From: Zanthoxylum bungeanum
Taxonomy: Eukaryota > Streptophyta > Magnoliopsida > Sapindales > Rutaceae
NCBI GenBank assembly: GCA_019454045.1
Contig: SKCR01036771.1
Coordinates: 43,205 to 107,204, forward strand
Length of the DNA: 64,000 nt
Direction: 5' to 3'
Shown one piece after another: positions 45,577 to 56,335 of the stretch. Position 1 is the stretch's first letter, and the number at the start of each line of letters is the position of its first letter. The notes under the pieces are model-generated. The model made no database searches. It saw nothing but the letters and a program-made list of their open reading frames with translations, and had not been told where the DNA came from. The position numbers and the translations under genes are program-made.

Positions 45577-48357
45577 ATGGGGAAGAGGCAAAAACTAAAA
45601 GAGAGAATATATTACGAAGAAATAAAAGACGAAGAAGAAGAGAAATTGAAGTCGGTGGCTGCAATGACCAGCGACGATGATGACGAGGCAAACGCGGATT
45701 TCAGCCTTTCGATTGTGGAGAAGCATCTATTGATGCGCGCCGCCAAGTTGTGTCACGACGACGGCGATAACAACAACACTGACGTCGTCGTTTTGGATGA
45801 CATTATTAATATGAACGACAGTCTCGTCGTTGCGGGTCCCAGTGGGGCCACTGATGACGTAGTAGTATTTGAGGATGTGAAGAGTGATAAGAAGAAAATT
45901 AGGGTTCGCAAAAGTAAGAAGACGAAGGAGGAAATTGGTGACCATTCCGTGAGTCATTGTTTTTTTCCTGTTTGATTTATGTTTTTTTTTTTTAATTGAA
46001 ATGGCAAAATTGTAATAAAATCATTATATCAGGTGACTGTTGCGAAAGAAGAACAGAAGGTGGAGGCTGTTGATAATGGTGATGATAGGGTTAAGGCTGT
46101 TGAAATATCAGACAATATTGTGCTGCGAAAGCTTCTTGTGAGTCGAAACATATTTTGCTTTTTAGAACTGTCATTTTGACAAATAAATATGATTTCCATG
46201 TGAAGCCTTAGCGTGGTATGTATCTTTTATATTTATTCTACCAGCGAGGGCCGAGGTATTTTGATCCTCCAGATAGCGGGTGGCAAACGTGCTATAATTG
46301 CGGTGAAGAGGGGCATATGGCTGTGAACTGTACATCTTCTGTCAAGCGGAAGAGACCGTGTTTCATTTGCGGGAGCTCGGACCATGGTGTGAGGCAATGT
46401 TCCAAGGTTAGCGAGAAACCTTTACGATGCATATAGCAATGTGGGCCGTTTAATTTAAGTTGTTTACAGTGCTGTATCAGAAGACATATTTCATTAGTCA
46501 TTAATTTTTTCTTTTTCTTCTTTTAGTTGTGCATATGTGTAAATGTATAGCTGTAGGAAACTGATGTCTTAAACAAGAATGTTGAATGCATGTATGATTG
46601 TTTGTAGAGCATGTATTCAGTCTTGTTGAGAAAAAAGAAGTGCAAAAACGGTGTGCTTTTATAATGTATGCATGTTCATTGTTTCTATTCTTTTCATTTT
46701 TATGCTTCTTATGCAAGTTTGCCCTTCAAGATTGATTTGTCAATTGTTACTCAGATTGGCATTCACCTGGTTACTGAAATGACTAATAGTTTCATTACTT
46801 TGTAGGCACAAGATTGCTTCATTTGCAAAAAAGGTGGTCACCGTGCAAAAGATTGTCCGGATAAACACTCCCGGAGTGCTAAAGTGTGTTTAAAATGTGG
46901 AGATTTTGGACATGATATGTTTACGTGTGGGAACAGTTATTCCCTTGATGACCTCAAGGTCTGTTTATACTTATTACATCTTAATTCATTTTTCAGCTTT
47001 CTACATGCTGCAATCAGTTTTAATCACTTGAATTTGTATGTATATTTTCTGAAACTGTTCTTCTATAACCATTTTTTTTCCCAGGAAGTACAATGTTACA
47101 TCTGCAAGAGTTTTGGTCATCTGTGTTGCATTAACGTCACTGATGCGGGTCCAAGAGAGGTTTCTTGTTTCAGATGTGGCCAATTGGGTCACACTGGTTT
47201 GGTAAGTTCATTTAATTTTAGTATGGTGTTATGTGATGAAAATGGGTAGCTGTTTCTACCTGCATGCCTATTGTTAGGAAGATTGTTGTATATTGCGATT
47301 GATGTTTAATAATCTGAAATTTTCTTTGATTTGGTTACACATCTATTGGATGTGATTATATTATTTATACCATTAAATTTTCTCTTTGGGAAGAAACTAA
47401 GAAAAGATTTATTAAATGAATAAAGATAACACAGAGGACCATTGTAAATCTAAGAATTGTGTAATCTATTTATACTGAACTATGATAGTGTACTATAACT
47501 ATTGTTATAGTGTCCATTTTATGGAAAATGCTAAACGGTAGGACTGCTTTCTGAAAACACCCACCACAATCCCTAGACCCTGCTGCTTCAGCAAGCTTAG
47601 TGCATGCCAATGGACCTTACGATAATGTTTTTTGTACGTGCTTATGGCGTGTCTATTTTTAGATTGTCAACATGATGCACGAACGTTGAAGCTAAAATGG
47701 TTTTTTCTTTTGTTCAAGCTTCGGTTGCATCTATTTCCACCTTAAGTTCCTATATTTTGAAGGCTGATAGAATAAATAACAGTTTGATGTTTAGTTTTAG
47801 TTTCATATGGAAGTTCGTATTCTATGACTTGTTCTCTTTATTTTCTGGCATGGATTTCTTATGAAGTCGATTTTTCAACTTTGTTTGCTCATTCTTAAGG
47901 CTGTATTTTTAACATTGGAACTCATGTATGCAGGCTTGCTCTAGGTCACGTGGTGAAAATGCAGAAGCATCACCCAGTTCATGCTACAAGTGCGGTGGAG
48001 AAGGGCATTTTGCACATGAATGTGCGAGTTCTGCCAAGGTATTTTACATCTCTTGGAGTCATTATGTTCTATGTGACACTTTTTTAATTTACTAACATCT
48101 AGTTTCATTAGTTGAAGTTCTTTATTTCTGCTAGCTATGTCAGCTGTAGTAATTTCTGTGGGTTCTGGCAGGTTCGCAAGTGGAATATTGATACATCATC
48201 TCCAATTTTGAGACCTCGTGGAGAAAATAAAGACTACTCAGGGGTTAAGTCTGCGCCTCATGATCTTGGTAAAGCGTGTGTAAAAAGAAGAAAACCCAAC
48301 ATGAAGAAAGAGGTGTTACCACACCTCAAAAATCAAAACAGAGAGGTGGTTGGATAA
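45577..48357 (+). CDS. CCHC zinc-knuckle protein with seven knuckles (AIR/TRAMP-like), seven exons
   Basis: Exons 45577-45948, 46033-46137, 46245-46406, 46806-46958, 47085-47201, 47934-48038 and 48172-48357, all phase 0 with GT-AG introns, give 399 residues. The N-terminus is acidic and Lys-rich (EEEEKLKS, SDDDDEAN). Knuckles: CYNCGEEGHMAVNC, CFICGSSDHGVRQC, CFICKKGGHRAKDC, CLKCGDFGHDMFTC, CYICKSFGHLCC (last Cys displaced), CFRCGQLGHTGLAC (across introns) and CYKCGGEGHFAHEC. The set resembles the Arabidopsis zinc-knuckle protein At3g43590 and yeast AIR1/AIR2, RNA-binding subunits of the nuclear TRAMP surveillance complex. All knuckles lie before the stop at 48355. The tail continues in other frames (see 48358-48606), so either the gene is C-terminally truncated or the sequence has indel errors. 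Confidence 0.85.
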
Positions 48358-48606
48358 CGGATGATACTGGAGGTATCTCTTTTGGGAAGCCGAAGACTAA
48401 GAGGAACCATTGGAGGTCTCCTGGAACACCACCTAGTAATGGGCATAAAATTTTGGCTTTAACTTCTGGTGGTCATTTTTCAAGTCCTCAGTCCTCTAAA
48501 GATTGGACTTCTCATCATACATATTCAGCCTCAAGATTCAACAATCTCTGGCAGTGATGCGATAAGGAGAGGTTATGATTGGTGGGAGGAGCCTGTTTCT
48601 ATCTCG
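48358..48606 (+). pseudogene. Out-of-frame C-terminal tail of the zinc-knuckle gene
   Basis: From about 48276 the shifted frame reads KKKKTQHEERGVTTPQK, GGWITDDTGG and NHWRSPGTPPS, typical of the conserved C-terminus of this family. Near 48535 the phase returns to that of exon 7 and reads SGSDAIRRGYDWWEEPVSIS before a GTAAGT donor at 48607. An extra GT at about 48277 plus one extra C at about 48546 would explain both shifts (net +3). Confidence 0.75.
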
Positions 48607-48896
48607 GTAAGTATTTAAGCCATTTGTTGGGGACGAACAGTAAAGGTTGCTGCTTTTACTCCACTTGCATATCCGCACGCCTCATGTAACATTGTAAGGA
48701 TCACTTATACAATCTGAGTTATCTAACAATTCTTTTTTTTTTTTTTCCTGTTAATTTTTCTGTATTGGAACTATCCAGTCTCTGGTTATGTCTGCATAGA
48801 TTTGTTCCCCATAGTGAAAATGAGAGACGAGGATTTGCCGTTTTGATTTAGCTTCTTCTTGTGTGCCCTTGCCATTACTGGTTTCAATTGATTATG
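48607..48896 (+). other. 3' part of the zinc-knuckle gene
   Basis: Starts with a splice donor GTAAGT. A possible acceptor TGCATAG at about 48800 is followed by a short frame and a stop, presumably the 3' end and untranslated region. Confidence 0.4.
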
Positions 48897-49990
48897 GTGG
48901 GTTTACGTACTCGAAATCGGAATGAGATGAAATCGGAATGAAATAAAATCGGAATGAAATGGAATGAGAATGGTAAATCGAAATCAAAATAAGTTGTTTA
49001 CTTAACTGTAGGAATCAGAATTGGAATGAAATAATATTACAATTGAGGGTTTACTTTATGTAGTAATCGGAATGATTTGTTAAAAAGTACAAAAATACCC
49101 TTAATTATATTATAAATTAATTTTTTTTTATTAATTATCATTAGTTTTTAATGTATTAAATTACTAAATATTAAATTAGTCATTATTAAATTATTCTTTA
49201 TTTAAAATATTAAAATCATTTTATTATTAATTTTTGATTAATTTTATTTATTATTTATTTAGTAGGTAGTATTAATTAAGTTATTACTTTATTAAGTATA
49301 AATTACTAAATATTAAATTAATATTTTTTAAAATGTTAAATAATATTTTATCCTTAATTTTATTAATTTTATTTATTATTTATAAATTAAGTATTAATTA
49401 AGTATATTTATATTAAGTATTAATGCATTAAATTACTAAATATTAATTTATTCTTTTATATTAAATTTAAATATCATTTTATTATTAATTCTTTATTAAT
49501 TTTATTTATTATTTATTATTTAAGTATTAATTAATTATTACTTTATTAATGTATTAAATTACTAAATATTAAATTAATCTTTTATTAAAATGTTAAATGT
49601 TATTTTATCCTTAACTATTATTAATTTTATTTATTATTTATAAATTAAGTATTGATTAACTTTATTAATTAAGTATTAATGCATTAAATTACTAAATATT
49701 AATTTATTCTTCTATCAAATTAATTATTGATTATTAATATATTTTATTTATTATTTATAAATTAATATTAATTAATTACCTTATGAGTAATATTGTAATT
49801 TCTCATCAATAATGAGAATGGAAATCTCATTCCCATGGGAGTGGTAGGAATGAGATTCTCATTCTCTATTCTCAAATGGGTGGGCTCTATTTTCATTTTC
49901 ATTCATATTTTTATTCAATTTTAGAAAATAACCAACCTTAATGGAAATGATTTTCATTCATCCATTCTCATTGTCCTCAAATAAACACAC
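48897..49990. repeat. Large AT-rich MITE-like element with internal tandem arrays
   Basis: Ends GTGGGTTTACGTACTCG and, reverse complemented, GTGTGTTTATTTGAGG. Both outer parts are rich in GGAATGA/TCATTCC. The core 49100-49790 is an irregular array of TTAATTATTACTTTATTAAT- and AAATTACTAAATATTAA-type units with a period of roughly 110-140 bases. It is related to 44318-44850. Class (Harbinger, Mutator or other) is undecided. Confidence 0.6.
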
Positions 49991-50399
49991 TATTAATAAT
50001 ATGGCTAGGGTTGACAATCAGTCGGACTGTACTGGGTTGAGATTTGTCAATCCTGATCACAATGAAAAATCTAAAATTTAGATTGATTACCAGTATGGAT
50101 TTTGATGAAATGATTTGCTGTTTAATACAATTTTGAATTAAGTTTACATTTTATTATTTAAATTTAAGTGAAGTTAATAACTAAAAATGTCCCTTTTTAA
50201 CCTACACGACTACGTATTTAGATGGATTGATTTGTGTTGAAAAAAATTTAATAAGTAATATATTTAATGAAATATTGAATTGTTTTCAAATAATTAACAT
50301 CTAAATATTAAAGGGAAAATGAGTTTAACCCCTAGATGTTTGACAAAACTAATCGAAACTCTCCTAATGTTTAAAAATTAAACAAAACTCCCATGATAG

Positions 50400-50800
50400 T
50401 AGACATGGATGGCAATATTTCCTATCTCGTCTCGTTTGGGACGAGATTTGAGACTTGTTTTATGTCCCATTTTAAAAACAGGACGGGATGAGACGGGATA
50501 AGATGATACGGAACGAGACAACAGAATGAGACGAGATTTAACGAGATGTGGGACGGGACCTGAATGATTTTGTCCCGAAAAATATAACGGGACAAGACCG
50601 AGACAATTTTGCATCATGGTTTCGTATACGGGACGAGATCGAGATTGACAAATCTAGTATTGTCTCAACACATTGCTAATCCTAATAACCCTAATTGTAG
50701 GGTTGATAAAAAATCTTGAATCCCGATCGAGATCTCATCTCGTTTTGTCCGGGATTTGGGATGATTTTTCGTCTCGAATGAAAATTTCGGTCTGGATTCA
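50400..50800. repeat. GGGACGAGA-rich repeats, probable hAT-type MITE
   Basis: TAGACATGGATGGCAAT (50400) and, reverse complemented, TAGATTTGTCAATCTCG (about 50660) bracket a segment full of GGGACGAGAC/GTCCCGTC variants. A second, shorter block with the same words follows to about 50800. It resembles the 44890 MITE in plan. No matching 8-bp duplication found. Confidence 0.45.
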
Positions 50801-50809
50801 GACTGATAT

Positions 50810-50941
50810 TATTGGACAATTATGACCCATAACATCACTATCTGTAAAGAACATTGTGTTTTTGTACAAATTATCTATGTGACAAAAGGAAATTGCTATT
50901 TTATCATTATTGTAATTAGATTACTTGGATATATATATTAA
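50810..50941 (+). repeat. 5' LTR of Copia A copy 2, first part
   Basis: Reverse complement of the 8860-8985 region at roughly 75-80% by eye. It is interrupted at 50942 by the Athila-type element. Confidence 0.85.
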
Positions 50942-53089
50942 TGATTGACCGGCGTAAACACACACATATAACGCAAGCGCACGTATCGTTCAAGTAGTAT
51001 AAAAATATCGATCCCACGGGGACTTAATATCTAAGCTATTAATTTTATGAGGTCAAATGACTACTAATATCTAACAGGTTGTTTGATTGATTTGAAATTG
51101 TGACGATTCTAAATTTAAAAACAAGTAAATAAAATATTCGAAAGTAGGTTTTAAGAAAATTCAATATTAAAAACTATCTAGGGTGTGATTTCTTCCAATA
51201 TTATTTTAAAGATGAAGTGGTTATTTTATAGTTGGGTAATATATTGATTTATTAACCTGGAACACTAAATTATGTGAAAGCCTCTATCGATGGTCAGACA
51301 CAAATACCCAGTTTAACTCAATTGAACCATATGTCTATGTCAACCAAATTATCTGGATTCATTAAGTTTAAGTTCCAATTATAGCTACCCCCGCCCGACA
51401 GGTATATGTCTATCCTGTAAGGAAATCTATTAAAGGGTTATCTATCCTCAAGGAAGATCGTGGGCTATTAAGTATAGGCTGCTGAAACCTAAAATCCCTA
51501 TGTCTAGTTCATTTTAGATTTACCAGATCAATTTTATTAGTGGCTAGTTAATAAAAAGCATTAAGATTAAGACTCAATAAATAAATCTTTATATTACCCA
51601 AACTATAATCTAACCCCTTATAAACCGATGATATTAAAAGTCGTCACAACCTCAGATAACTAATTTAGTTACAACACATAACTAGGGCTAGTAAAAACTT
51701 GAAAATAAAAGACATAAAGTAAAAATACGGTAAAGTAAATACTGAAAAGTAAATTACAATAAAATAAAATGCTAAGGTAAAAGGAATTACTTTTACTACT
51801 ACTAATTTAGATATCTCCCATAATATAATATATAAACTTGTGATTATTTTACCAACCAGCCATATAGGCGGGGTAACCTCATTAAGTCAAATTAAGTCCA
51901 ACCAGCCATTAAGGCGGTTAAAAAGATTTGGCCATGAACCTGCCATATAGGCGGTAAGAAAGTTTAATTACCACCGACCAATCTGGCGGTATCATTGATT
52001 AGTCAGGTTTAAACCAGATTAAAAATGAATTACCAACCGACGAATCTGGCGGTATCATTTTTAAGTCAATATTTTAAATAGTGAATATATTATATTTAAG
52101 AGAGATGAATCTAAATAGCAATAGTAAAAAAATTACCTTTCACCCTAGCTGGGGAAGTTACCTCATCATGGTGAATAGTAAAAACTGTAAAAAGTAAAAA
52201 AGTAAATTACTATTATTACAAAACGTAATTAAAATTATTTACAAAACTAAAATTAAAAGAAACTAGAGAGAGAAACTCCCTCTTTACATCAAAGAGATGA
52301 AAGAGAATAGTACAACTGAAACTGGGATTTCACGCTCTATTTATAGGCATCAGTAAGGGTCGCGCGTCGCGACGCCCAGCTCGCGTCGCGATGCCCGTTT
52401 GGTCGACGTGGCAGCTTCTGGTTCGTCTGTTGAAGATTCTGGATAAGGTGATAAGGTGACACGTGACAAGGTGGTTGTGACTCAATTATTGTGACACATG
52501 GCGGCTTCTGATTGGTCGGCTAGATTCTTATCCGCCACTTGTCAGATAGGGATAAGAGAGCCAATAATTGATGCTGACGTGGCGCTGACGTGGCGACACG
52601 TGGCAATTTGACTGTCGGCACCATAGAATCGCGACACGTGGCACACTGTGATTGGTTGATGATGACATGGCGATGACGTGGCAATTTGACTCGGTCAACC
52701 TGGTGATGTGGACGATGACGTGGAGTGACACGTGGCGACATGTGGCGATGCGATTGTCGCCACCGTAGGATGATGACACGTGGCACGACGTATGTTAGCA
52801 GATCGGCTGTGATGGTGACACGTGGCACAGCGCACGTTAGCAAAGTCAAACTTTTCTCAGATTCTGATTTGTGGACCCGGCGCACGTTAGCATTGTTCGG
52901 CGCACGTTAGCTGTCGCGAAGCGGAAAATTACCAAAATGCCATTTTTGCCAATTTTCACTGTTTTGGCCAAAATCACCTCCAGAGTGTCCTGAAACTTTA
53001 TTTATCTACAAAATAACACAAAACTCAAGAAACTATACAAAATATTAAGTTAAATGAGTGAGAAATAATGATATATTTATCACTCATCA
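50942..53089 (-). repeat. 3' LTR of the Athila-type element
   Basis: TGATTGACC to CACTCATCA, 2,148 bp. The TATA box (minus, CTATAAATAG) is at about 52337-52346. The transcribed part (52336-50942) has five GCCATATAGGCGGTA-like motifs at 51855-52055. The apparent frames at 52520-52910 are repeat artefacts. Confidence 0.9.
52390..52920 (-). promoter_or_regulatory. G-box/ABRE-like array in U3, left LTR
   Basis: Nine ACGTGGC cores, five of them CACGTGGC, within about 530 bases directly upstream of the TATA box, with GTCGCGACG-type words next to the TATA box (52362-52400) and four GCACGTTAGC-like words at the far end. ACGTGGC is the core bound by plant bZIP ABF/GBF factors and CACGTG by bHLH factors as well. 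Responsiveness is inferred, not shown. Confidence 0.7.
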
Positions 53090-53851
53090 AACCCCCAAAC
53101 CTAACATTTTGCTAGTCCTCGAGCAAAACATAACATAATAAAATTTAACTAAGCCACTTTCGTAGGGATCACGGTTGCATTTAGCGTATGCAACAAGCCT
53201 TTAAACCCCTAGGTGTCCCTAGTGGACGAGTTGTAGTCTCGTGAGGGTTTTACAGCAATGATACCCACAAACATTTTATAAAAGTAAAAAGGTAGTGAAA
53301 CCAATGCACACAAAAGCAAAAAGACAAGCGAAAAGAGAATAAAGAAGTTAGTGACTAATCAGGTGAAATTTCTACTCCAAGTTACTAGTTGTTTTGTTTC
53401 TTTCTAATTACTGAATAAGTAAATTCTCCGATTATATTTACCATTCTCCATATACACAGCCAACATAATATTAAACAACTCATTTTTGCCCACAACAGTC
53501 ATAAGTGCAGTTGATAAGAGAGTAATATTTTTGTCCTAAAGTTTTATCAGAATTCACACCTTTTTGCTGCAATGTAATAATTTTTCAGATTTTTCTTTGA
53601 TTTTTTTTTATTTATATACAATATCTTCCGTCTATGTAGCGAGTGTTGGGTCGGTGGCTCCCAAACCAGTTGGTTTTAGGGCACCAGGTGTTAAGACACC
53701 CCTACGGACTTAATTACTCAGACTTCAGATATATATATTTTTGCAGCATCTTTGATCCATGTAGCGAGCTTGGGCCAGTGACTCCCAAACCAGTTGGTTT
53801 TAGGGCACTAGGTGTTAAAACACCCTTACATACTTAATAACTCGGATCTCA

Positions 53852-53882
<31 letters not shown>

Positions 53883-54429
53883 TACTCCATTGCTTTTGAG
53901 ATGCTTCCTCCAATTAAACTAGAGCACTGAATATTACAAACTTTTCAATTTTAGCTTATGTCCGTATGTTACTATATATGTTGATAATACCTGTCAACTG
54001 AGCATATGAAGATCCATTTTAGGCAATTTTTATGGAGAATTCACAAATTAGATAATTCAAAATGAAATAAACAAAAATTAACTTGTTCCGAAAATGGGTT
54101 TGAGACACGTATCAGGAGTGGGAACTCCTTACTCAGTTATCTCTCACCAATTTCACCATTTTAGTCAAAATAAAAAAGCAAAAAACGCAAAATATTTTTT
54201 GTAATTTTTGAAAAATTTTCAATTTTTTTTGTATTTTTCGAAAAATTTTGGAAAAATAAAAAAAACAACACACAAACTAAAAATAAGGTACTGATCAACT
54301 AATTTCCTCCCCCAAACCTAAATGAGACATTGTCCCCAATGTCTTAAACAGTAGATGAAGAGTTTATAAGATAATACCTGGTTAGCTGAAATTCTACAGG
54401 AAATTAAAGGCTAAGATCCAGATTAATCT
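53090..54429 (-). other. 3' untranslated region of the Athila-type element
   Basis: From the LTR inward: PPT-like GGTTTGGGGGTT, the clade-typical TTTGCTCGAGGACTAGC (53110-53130), two tandem 125-bp units (53615-53739 and 53740-53864), and the conserved GACATTGGGGACAATGTC plus GGTTTGGGGGAGG at about 54308-54345. No coding frame. Confidence 0.8.
53615..53864 (-). repeat. Two tandem 125-bp units
   Basis: ATGTAGCGAG, GACTCCCAAACCAGTTGG-like and TTTTAGGGCA.YAGGTGTTAA align between the units at a period of 125. A TTTA microsatellite follows at 53856-53880. Confidence 0.85.
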
Positions 54430-55110
54430 GACGCCTCTTACCACGATCATCCTCAGACCAATTTATCTTTGAAATGATAGGGTCAACTTGTGGTTCATAG
54501 GCTAAGAGTTGGTCAATTAGATCCGGAGCAGTTCTGGCAGTAAAAAAGGAGTTCTTTTAAAGGTTTTGACAAAAACCATTTCTCCGGCATCATCAAGAAA
54601 CACACAAAGAAAATCATAAAACCATCAACGTTGAACAATCCAAGCGGTTTCTGGTGTATGTTTAGGTTCGCCCAAGATAGCACTATAAAAATTTCTCCAA
54701 TGTACCCAAGCCACCTGGCAAAGCAATAAAAGCATCAGCACGGTTAATCATTTCTACCAGTCGTTCAGACATACATGACACGATCAGTTCCTCTCCGTTT
54801 GATGGTTCAATAAGATTTGCTTCTGCCAAGGGTTTTGGGATGATTCCCAAAACATGACTGTCTCCTTCTTGTACGGCATTTGAAACGATCCCCATAAGAC
54901 CAAGATTGCCTCCGCCATATACTAAGTGCATATTTCTTGCAGCTAAGACTCGACCCAATTCTTGTGCTACTTCTACGTATTGTGGCTTAGTACCAACACT
55001 ACTACCGCAAAACACACATATATTTTCAACTCGTCTTCTCGAAGTGGCTACATTTTTTATGTATTCTTTCTCAACTCTGGATGCTTCAAAAATGCAATGG
55101 TGAGTTGAAT
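54430..55110 (-). pseudogene. LOG-like cytokinin riboside 5'-monophosphate phosphoribohydrolase, captured by a retrotransposon
   Basis: LOG enzymes release active cytokinin bases from their nucleotides. The minus frame (from about 55045) reads ENICVFCGSSVGTKPQYVEV, LVYGGGNLGLMGIVSNAV, HVLGIIPKPL, MSERLVEMINRADAFIALPG and GLGTLEKFL up to a stop at 54682. The usual PGGxGTxxE motif has Lys for the last Glu. After a frame change, homology continues with SWANLNIHQKPLGLFNVDGF, FLDDAGEMVFVK, then in another frame TAPDLIDQLLAYEPQVDPII and a basic end RRQINLDLSL near 54435. No introns interrupt it, unlike ordinary plant LOG genes, so capture probably went through RNA. It lies in sense within the Athila-type element, after integrase. 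As it stands it is broken. Confidence 0.88.
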
Positions 55111-55384
55111 TTATAAGTCCTGAATATGGGTGAGTAAAATAATAGCACTAGTATCTTCCAAGGACGATTAGTAGCAAAATAGTAAAATAATATCGTGATA
55201 GTAAAAAATGTCTGGATCCTGTCGGAAAAACATAAAAGAAAACAACAAAACAAATTACAATTATTAAGAAAAGACAAAGAGATATAATATTTACAAGAAA
55301 AGTAACGGCTTGATTGACGTCTATGCGTCAGGGACAAGCTTCCATCCAATTTTCTTATAAATTGGCAAACAGGGTCTTTTTGAG

Positions 55385-55863
55385 TCAGATTCCGAGACTT
55401 AACAGTTGTCTTTCCTTTTGGAATTGTGCATATAACATGCGAATTTCATGATACACACATCCACTGGGATGCGTCTCAAGAGTTTTAGATATGTCATCCA
55501 AAGACTCCTTACTCATGCCATCCCTAATGAAGTTAATCTTATCTTCGCGGTTATCGGACACCATTCCTAAAGAACGACAACGAGTATCACAAAACATACA
55601 AGCACATTATAACAAACACACATTCTTTTGGCTCTTCTCTTTTTAGCATATGTGCTCTTTCCTAAGCCAGACAGATGTGAAATAAAAGAGTCAGAAGACT
55701 CACCTGCCAATCGGACCCATGCTTCAATAATCCAACAATGTCAGTAGGAATACCTTTGATCATCAGTAACTCATCCGTTCCAAACAGCTTTGTAAACATT
55801 CATCAGAGATTTTTGAGGGAGAGAAGGAAATTGCTTGTGAAGATTTGCGAGAGCTTCTTCCAT
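55385..55863 (-). pseudogene. Unidentified extra ORF of the Athila-type element
   Basis: Not recognised. From ATG at 55863 it reads MEEALANLHKQFPSLPQKSL, changes frame once, continues FGTDELLMIKGIPTDIVGLL and KHGSDWQ, and stops at a perfect donor-like CAG|GTGAGT (55704). An acceptor-like TTCTTTAG lies before 55566, after which REDKINFIRDGMSKESLDDI and HEIRMLYAQFQKERQLL run to a stop at 55385. It sits between integrase and the LOG-like ORF in the same strand. It may be a spliced accessory gene of the element or part of the captured host DNA. Confidence 0.5.
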
Positions 55864-55999
55864 CTTGAAATGTCTTAATCTGCAAAAACTAAACACACCA
55901 AATAAATCACACCAAATCACAATATATACAAAAATTGCATGGGTTGCCTCCCTGCTAGCGCTAATTTAAAGTCGTCAGCTAGACGTGACTTCTCGAACG
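55864..55999 (-). other. Post-integrase spacer with GGGAGGCAACCC signature
   Basis: On the minus strand GCTAGCAGGGAGGCAACCCATG (55940-55962) is the short conserved signature seen after pol in Athila/Tat elements. It supports the clade assignment. Confidence 0.7.
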
Positions 56000-56335
56000 T
56001 TAGGCTGGATCTGAAAGTGTAACACTTTCTTTTTGTCGCTCAAATGATTCTCCCCAGTAGTGCTTGACACACTTGTTTTTAACCTTGAAAGTTTTGTTGG
56101 AGTCAGGATCATGTATCTCAACGGCTCTATCTGGTAAAACTTTGGTGATCACAAATGGACCTGACCACCGTGATTTTGGGTTCCATGGGAAAAATTTCAC
56201 CCTTGATTTGTTTAACAATACCTTCTGCCCTGGTTCCAGTTGTTTGCGCACTAACTTCTCATCATGTCTTTTCTTGCCTTTTCTTTGTACAATTTGGCAT
56301 CCTCAAAAGGCTGATTGTGAATTCTTCCAATTCGT
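56000..56335 (-). pseudogene. Integrase C-terminus of the Athila-type element
   Basis: EDAKLYKEKARKD (about 56310) and, after one slip, QLEPGQKVLLNKSRVKFFPW and KSRWSGPFVITKVLPDRAVE are the conserved C-terminal tail of Athila/Tat integrases, ending LSDPA at 56000. The zinc-binding and D,D-35-E core are missing. Confidence 0.88.

Noticed and set aside
52520..52910. Frames of 60-120 codons on both strands, repeated at 60198-60559
   Set aside because: They arise from the ACGTGGC/GTGACACG repeat array in the LTR and have His/Arg/Val-rich repeat translations.
55086..55349. 87-codon minus frame just upstream of LOG as a separate protein
   Set aside because: Phe/Ser/Tyr-rich and without motifs; it spans an acceptor-like site and looks like intron or spacer.
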